Positions 57,930 through 64,000 of a stretch of DNA of 64,000 bases are shown piece by piece. Origin of the DNA: Diabrotica undecimpunctata (taxonomy: Eukaryota > Arthropoda > Insecta > Coleoptera > Chrysomelidae); assembly GCF_040954645.1 (NCBI RefSeq), contig NC_092806.1, forward strand, positions 4,898,001 through 4,962,000. The letters run 5' to 3'. Each line of letters starts with the position of its first letter. The first letter of the stretch is position 1. A program made the translations under genes and the position numbers. The notes beneath the pieces are model-generated. The model was not told where the DNA came from. It ran no database searches and worked only from the letters and a program-made list of their open reading frames with translations.

Positions 57930-60065
57930 AAAAATGAAGATATTGAGCAAGTGGACAAAATGAAATAATTAGGAGTCTGGATTACGGAAGATCTGAATCC
58001 GAAATCAGAAATTTGCTCAAGAATAGAGCAATCAAGAGCAGCCTTTTCGAAAATGAGGAAACTTCTGAGTAACCAAAGACTTAATCTGCAAATCCGATAT
58101 CGGATGGTAAAATGTTATAGCCACTCCATTCTTCTTTTTGGTGTCGAAGCCTGGACTGTTAATGTTGATTATTAAGAAAACTGAAAGATTTTGAGACGTG
58201 GCTTTTTAGGAGAATTTTGAAGATACCATGGACCGATCATATTACGAACGACATGGTGTTGCACAGAATGGGAAGAGACAGAGAACTTTTGACCACCATT
58301 AAGAGGCGAAAGACAGCATATTTGGGACACATACTTAGAAATGATAAGTACGAATTGTTGCAGCTGATTCATCATCATAATCAACTAGCTTCTAACGTCC
58401 ACTGCTGAACATAGGCCTCTCGCATGCTTTTCCACTTAGTCCGATTTTGCGGCATCTGAATCTAATTTGTAGTCAGTCTTTTTATGTCATCTGTCCATCT
58501 CGTTGGGGGTCGACCTCTATTTCTGTTAGCTTGTATTTGGGGTCTCCATTCCAAAATTCTTTTTGTCCACCGGTCATCAACTGATCTTGCTACACGACTT
58601 GCCCAGTTCCACTTTAGTGTTATTATCCTTTCAATAACGTCTGCTACTCCTGATCTTTTGCGTATAGTAATATTGGGTATTCTATCACGTAGAGAAATCC
58701 CTAACATTATTCTCTCCATTGCCCTTTCCGCAACTTGTAGTTTACTCATTGTTGTTCTTGTGAGTGTTAGGGTTTCTCCGCCATAGGTCATCACTGGCAA
58801 AATACACTGATTAAATACTTTTCTTTTCAGAAACATTGGAATCTTCCTAAATTATCTATAAAGACCTAAAAATATCCTTCATCTTTCCAAATGCAGCCCA
58901 AGCGAGGTTTATTCTTCTTTTCAGCTCGATTGTTTGGTTGTCTCGACTTATTCTGATCTCATTGCCCAAGTATTTATAGGAGTCAACTGGCTCAATATCT
59001 TTGTCTTCTACTGAGATGTTTTTGTTGTGGACTAAATTTGTCATAAATTTTGTTTTTGAAAAATTTATTTTAAGACTAACTGTTTTTTGTGGCAGTATGG
59101 AGTTCTTGGAGCATTATCTGTGCCTGATCAAAGCTGTCTGCAATAAGAACGATATCATCTGCAAATTTAAGGTTATTTAAAAATTTTCCATTTACATTGA
59201 TGCCCTTTTCGTTCCAATCTATTGTTTTACAAGCGTATTCTAGCAAAGTTGTAAATAATTTAGGAGACATGTTGTCTCCTTGCCGAACGCCTCTTTCAAT
59301 ACGAAAGATCCCAGTATCTTCATTAAGTCTTCCACAGGCTGTAGCATGCTGATAGATGTATCTGATGAGGGATATATATCGGTGATCTATTCTACATTGT
59401 GTTAGAGCTTGGAGCATTTCACTTTGATTGACCGTATCAAATGCTTTTTCAAAGTCGACAAAAACAAGTATCGGGGGTCTATTATATTCAATGTTTTTTT
59501 CAATCAACGACTTAATGGTTTGCAAATGATCATTTGTTCCGTATCCAGCTCTAAATCCTGCTTGCTCGCAAGGTTGATAGAAGTCTGGTTTTGATGTCAA
59601 CCTATTAGTTATTATCTTCATAAACAACTTATAAACGTGAGATAACAAGCTAATAGGTCTATAGTTCTTTAGCTCTGTTATATCTCCCTTTTTGTGCATG
59701 ACTACTATAACAGCTTTATTCCACTGAGATGGTGTAATCTCTTTTGAAAGGCATAAGTTATATAATTGTGTCAATGCTTTCAATACTGTGTCCTCCTGCT
59801 TACCAGCTGCTTTATTGATTTTCATTCGATCGAGTTTGAGACTTCTTTGATTGTTATTTCTAATTCTGATTGCAGCTAATTATTATGAAGGGTAAAATCG
59901 ACGGGAAAAGGCGTCCTGGTAGACGACAAATATCCTGGCTGAGAAACATTCGCGACTGGACCGGGTTAAACACACAGACACTCTTAAGAAAAGTAGAAGA
60001 TAGAGACGAATTTGCAATGGTTAGAGCCAAACTTCATTAGTGGAGACGGCACTAGAAGAAGAAGG
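57930..60065 (+). mobile_element. RTE-like 3' fragment, GAA-tailed, split by another RTE copy
   Basis: The left part reads LGVWITEDLNPKSEICSRIE and FGVEAWTVNV, then after a frameshift WLFRRILKIPWTDHITND and YLGHILRNDKYELLQLI up to about 58369. The right part resumes at about 59881 with GKIDGKRRPGRRQISWLRN and ends DEFAMVRAKLH and a GAAGAAGAAGG tail near 60060. The two halves join in frame across the insertion. The RT is missing apart from its end. Confidence 0.88.
58370..59869 (-). mobile_element. RTE-like copy nested in an opposite-strand RTE
   Basis: The minus strand encodes, from 59825 down, most of an RT: QWNKAVIVVMHKKGDITELK, YRPISLLSHVYKLFMKII, VFVDFEKAFDTVNQS, GVRQGDNMSPKLFTTLLE and FADDIVLIAD. 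After frameshifts come SYKYLGNEIRISRDNQTIE and TYGGETLTLTRTT, and the end RNRGRPPTRWTDDIKRL with a GATGATGA tail. It is the same family as 37060-39882. TTGCAGCTGATT at 58358-58369 matches TTGCAGCTAATT at 59870-59881 with one change. The endonuclease is missing. Confidence 0.92.
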
Positions 60066-61274
60066 AGATAAAGTGGTCAACAACAAAAGTGTCAGTTGGA
60101 AGTTCAGATTTCTTTCCTACCGACCAAACAGTATGACTTGTCGTCCTAGCCTTTTATATAGATAAATATTTACGGAAAAACTCGTCAAATACCCGGCTAA
60201 TAAGGTGTCCTAAGAAAAACTCCTTTCCCATGACTAATTCAGTTATAATAAAAGAAATTATTTTGTATTGTTAGAAATGTTTTATTCGAATATATTCCTC
60301 GTACTACTAGCTTATTCATTCCAGTTTATATGCCTCTAATATGATTGCATTATACATATCTTTTGGTGGAATATCTCATGACTAATATACAGTCATACAA
60401 TTGAAAAGTTTTGTTTGGAACACGTTGAGTGAGCTAATAATTGGTAATAAAAGACCTCGAAATCTAAATTCGAGGTATTTTATTCTCAACAACAAAGTTT
60501 AGAACAAGTTTTGTAATATAACTTCCCATAATGTACGTCATAAAGTTTGCGGCAGGTATAGTCGTTGGAAGTTACTTTCCAAAACAACTTCCTAATAATT
60601 GCTAAATTTTGTTAGTCTGCCGGATTTTGTGAAAATTATTGTAGGATGATTACCTTATGAAGTCAGATTTAACAAGAGAGGATTTCATATTCTAAAATTA
60701 CTATTTAACAAATGATGTAGATCTTGAGCGATCATATTTATTTCCACAGAAAATTACAATACACTAAAGCTTGTTTTAATTCACTTACATTGAAGTTACA
60801 GGCATAAAAAATATCAAAACTATATAGTTATCAAAACAAATCGTACAGGAATAGTCCTATCAGAGATCTAAGAGAGTCACTAATATTTATTATCGATAAG
60901 TGTCTACGGTAAGGTAAATCGTACTTTTATTACTTATTCGATTGTTAGGTGTGTTTAAAAGCCGGTCTTTATCATTGTTGTAAAAACAACCTATTTATAA
61001 TATTGTAATCGTAATATAGTTATTTTATCAACTTGGGTTCTCAAATCGTCAGCTATCGTGTTAATGTGTGTGCGACTGGCTCCCTACCTCTCTCCACCCC
61101 GCGTTATATAACTTAGGTCAGTGCGAATTTGCCTCTCGGCAAGTAAGGACCGGGTGTGTTGTCGAAAAGTGTGTGAGTCACCGATGCGCTAACGTGAACC
61201 GGTGTTATGTGTTAAAACGTATCAGTTTGTTTCTCTCAATACTCGGTATCTCTGTGACTGCCTCCTAGCAGTGT
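60066..61274. other. No recognised feature
   Basis: AT-rich to 61020, then a less AT-rich stretch (61030-61270) with TTATATAA near 61103. No coding region is recognised. Confidence 0.4.
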
Positions 61275-62995
61275 AAAGTAAAGAAAATAGGTGGAAGCTG
61301 TCGACAAAGAGGAGTTCTGACCCCTCTACTTTGGACAACCTTGGTAGATGGTCTCCTAAGAAATCTGTCCACAGAAGGCTTTTATTGTCTGGGATATGCT
61401 GACGATATAGCAATCGTTGTCAGGTGGTATCTGAGGGAATGCAAGCAGCCTTAAATATAGTTGACGACTGGTGTAAACAAGAGATACAGTCAATGCTCAG
61501 AAAACACAAATCGTCAACTTGACCAAAAAAAAAAACAGCACTAGAAGGCCTAAAACCACCGGTGCTGGGAGGAACAGAGATTTCATTTGCCGAAGAAACA
61601 AAATACCTTGGGGTATATTTTGATCATAGACTTACATGAAATACTCACATTCTGAAAACCACATAGAAAGCTACTATGTCACTAGGCAAATGTAGAAGAA
61701 TATGCGGTAAGAATTGGGGACTTAACCCCAAAATGACTCTATGGTTATACACAAGGGTTATTAGACCAATGATAACCTATGGCTCAATGACGTGGTGGAC
61801 AAAGACGCAGCAAGTGAGAGCAATAAGGCTGCTAGGTAATACACAAAGGATTACATGCCTGTGTATTACGGGGGCCATAAAAACAACTCCTACTGCATCG
61901 TTGGAAGTCCTGCTGAATCTACCACCACTTCATATCTTTATAGAGATCAATGATGCACAGATTAATCCATAGTCAGTGACATATAAGCCAGATGCATGGT
62001 GCTACAACAGGAAGCTAATCGAGAAGCTAAGAGCAGATATTGCGATGGGGCAATCTATCGATGTAACAGCTACGAGATATAGCTAAAAGATAAGTTCACA
62101 ATTAAAATACCTGGCAGGGAATAAAGATGTACCCATACAAGCTGCTGCTACCTGGTACACGAATGGCTCAAAAACATCGGAGGGTGTGGGAGCCGGCATA
62201 GTAGGGACAAGTCAAGGGATACACTTCCCGATAAGTCTATCTAAGGATGTGACAGTTTTCCAGACTGACATAACGGTAATCCATCACTGCGTGAAAGAAA
62301 TAGAAAGGCACGAAAGGCAATTCTAAGCTAGTATGGGATTGTGTGTGTGCCTTAAATAAACTAGGAGGCCGTAGCAAGGTTACGGTAGCCTGGTTATCGG
62401 GACACGAGGGTCATAAGGGCAATGAAAAAGCAGATGAAATGGCCAAACAAGGTTCATCAATGCCATTCATTGGACCGGAATCCTTCTGCGGCGTTGCAAA
62501 GACAGTAACAAGAACGGCTACAAGGAAGTGGGTAGCTCACAAATCTCTGGAATGGTGGAGGAACTCACCAGGATAAAGATAGGCAAAACAGTTCATTACA
62601 GAACATTCGCCAAAATTTACGGCAGACCTAATAAGCAAAGACAGGAAAACAGTCAAAGCCATAGTAGGTCTTCTAACAGGGCACTGTATGTTGAACAGGC
62701 ACTTGAAGCTGATGGGATTATCAGATGATTTGTGCAGATTCTGTCACCTCGAAGAAGAAACATCAGAGCACGTTCTATATCAGTTTGACAGTCTGGCGAA
62801 TGTGAGGTTCTTTGCAATAGCAGAAGAAAATCCACCGGCAAATAGCTACATGGAAGGTGCAGTCTCGAAGCTATTAGACTTTTTAAAAAGGGTCAGGCTA
62901 GAGAATGTTACCTAGGACTATAGGAACACAATAGATCTGAAAAGGTCGCAGTGGAATAGGCCAAAAGGCTACCTCTCTAAATCTATCTATCTATC
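61275..62995 (+). mobile_element. I/R1-like non-LTR fragment with RNase H, degenerate
   Basis: The plus strand reads the end of the RT (GFYCLGYADDIAIVVRW near 61390, AEETKYLGVYFDHRLT-like near 61600), a thumb region (MITYGSMTWWTKTQQ, NTQRITCLCITGAIKTTP) and an RNase H domain (AATWYTNGSKTSEGVGAGIV near 62150, VAWLSGHEGHKGNEKADEMA near 62400). The C-terminal motif follows (GLLTGHCMLNRHLKLMGL, CRFCHLEEETSEHVL near 62750). It ends VRLENVT near 62913, with a 3' UTR and a TCTATCTATCTATC tail near 62990. Stops and frameshifts are frequent. The endonuclease and ORF1 are missing. Confidence 0.83.
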
Positions 62996-63012
62996 CCTTC
63001 AAGATCTAGAGT

Positions 63013-63330
63013 AAAAAAGCAGGTTCATCTAGAAAGTCGGTAGCTATCAAGTACTTTGTAGAAAGGGAACCGAAAGACTTCATAGTATATGTAAGTCAAA
63101 ATGTTATTAAGGATAAACTTTTCAAGTTCCCAATGATTTCATTTAAAGAATTGGTAGCATTTTTTTACAAATCGGCTTATTCTCGAAAGAGAATCGAGGT
63201 GGTTCAAAACAAGAATTTCCTTATGCTCACAAGAAATAGGCTGTCAAAATGTTTCTTGAAAAATTGCAATGTTCTGATGTCCACTATTGTAGAGAAAAAA
63301 GTAACCGACAGTATTTGGCTTCTGATTTAA
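63013..63330 (+). CDS. Unrecognised open frame
   Basis: A plus-strand frame is open from a TAG at about 63010 to a TAA at 63328-63330, about 105 codons, with a possible ATG at 63133. It reads VEREPKDFIVYVSQNVIKD, then ELVAFFYKSAYSRKRIEVVQ. I do not recognise a family. It lies just after the I/R1-like tail, so it is older target DNA or part of another element. Confidence 0.25.
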   Translation, partial: KKAGSSRKSVAIKYFVEREPKDFIVYVSQNVIKDKLFKFPMISFKELVAFFYKSAYSRKRIEVVQNKNFLMLTRNRLSKCFLKNCNVLMSTIVEKKVTDSIWLLI

Positions 63331-63575
63331 CTATTAATAAACTGCTCACAATGTCTTATGACAAAGTAACTGAAAACACATATTTTCTTCTAGCATCCTC
63401 TATTTTGCCTTGCAATTTATAGAGGGCAGAGATTAAAGCAAAAATCTGGATTTTGCTTTCGTCAATAGAAATCTTTAGATTTCTAGTTTCGTGATTTATT
63501 ATCACATGTCGCTATAGCAGTCATACTGAAGCCATTTTATTGTTGCTTCTTTTCAACGGGAAAGATTGTTTTCAG
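63331..63575. other. No recognised feature
   Basis: Short spacer before the hammerhead. Confidence 0.4.
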
Positions 63576-63644
63576 AGCTTCTGTAATAGTCGCTCTGATG
63601 AGTCCTGTTAGGATGAAATACGTATAAGTGAATATACAGAGGCT
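63576..63644 (+). ncRNA. Complete type I hammerhead ribozyme
   Basis: Outer stem I pairs AGCUUCUGU (63576-63584) with ACAGAGGCU (63636-63644). After an internal loop, inner stem I pairs UCGCU-type UGCGCU positions 63590-63594 with 63627-63631 (5 bp, one G-U). The core CUGAUGA is at 63595-63601. Stem II pairs GUCCU with AGGAU around a 3-nt loop. GAA is at 63615-63617. Stem III is the loop-less AUAC/GUAU (63618-63625) and cleavage would follow A 63626. All conserved core positions match. It resembles the schistosome-type hammerhead with minimal stem III. No PLE protein is nearby. Self-cleavage is predicted, not shown. Confidence 0.85.
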
Positions 63645-64000
63645 GTATACGAGAAAACAAAACTTAACTGTCTTTCTTTTGTTGGACTTTTCGATTTCCA
63701 CTCCGGAAACTGTTTTTAAAAAACAAAAAAACATACCTAACAACTGATTGGTTATACTTTTCGCACATTTTTTTAAAATAATCGGTTTTTTCGGAGTAGA
63801 GATCAAAACGTCAAACAGTAGTTTACAATGGAATTTTTAATACAATCACTTGTGACCTAATTCCATATAAACAGTTACAAACTTCCTGGCAGCATCAGTT
63901 CACCACAACAAAATCTTATTATCACTTACTGGTGATTGTCTAATTTTTAGTTCGTCCATTTTCTTGAATAAGATTTATTAAATCCACAGTTAACATTTGG
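63645..64000. other. No recognised feature
   Basis: The last 355 bases have no coding motif I can support; the minus-strand frame 63537-63806 covers the ribozyme and is probably chance. Confidence 0.4.

Overview
The window is AT-rich eukaryotic DNA that looks like intergenic or intronic sequence from a repeat-rich insect genome. A beetle such as a Diabrotica-type leaf beetle is my best guess; that is inference from the mix of RTE-like, Jockey, Penelope-like, Tc1/mariner, hAT, pogo and piggyBac relics and the long TA arrays. I found no complete host gene. One short open frame (about 8445-8690, minus) could be a terminal host exon. Almost everything recognisable is mobile DNA, much of it nested.

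Layout. 1-4518: mostly unrecognised DNA with a possible solo LTR near 1240-1512. 4529-11281: RTE-like 3' fragments, a hAT relic split by an RTE copy, and a LINE whose 3' tail is a (TA)n array. 12490-13920: a decayed pogo/Tigger-type transposase. 15198-16032: a large palindrome with hammerhead ribozyme motifs, split by an RTE copy. 16266-18297: a hAT element with a perfect 8-bp target duplication. 19406-20864: a Tc1/mariner element. 22683-25424: hammerhead-bearing palindromes, TA arrays and a Penelope-like element (PLE) with a GIY-YIG endonuclease. 26515-28407: a piggyBac transposase split by an RTE copy. 29780-31600: RTE relics. 31865-33637: a DNA transposon of unassigned family with a spliced coding remnant and a nested pogo-type MITE. 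34770-35299: a second PLE with its own hammerhead-like motif. 35560-39882: two RTE-like elements, the second almost complete. 40980-41560: a pogo transposase end. 42378-46963: a full-length Jockey element with both ORFs open. 47255-54621: hAT, RTE and gypsy fragments. 55541-56949: a second Tc1 element. 57930-60065: one RTE copy inside another. 61275-62995: an I/R1-like fragment with RNase H. 63576-63644: a complete type I hammerhead ribozyme.

How the parts fit together. Target-site duplications of 8-15 bp can be read around many of the non-LTR copies, so element borders and the order of insertion can be dated directly. RTE-like copies end in GAT or GAA repeats and have landed in hAT, piggyBac, PLE-type and other RTE sequences. 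One RTE subfamily (9885-10177 and 15324-15722) is practically identical in both copies and must have moved recently. Jockey 42378-46963 is the only element that looks capable of autonomous activity.

The most notable signal is a set of hammerhead ribozyme motifs from several sequence families. They share one architecture: a CUGANGA core, a hairpin stem II, GAA, a loop-less palindromic stem III and a cleavage nucleotide. Most sit with Penelope-like sequences or large palindromes, a known association. The best one, at 63576-63644, has no recognisable host element.
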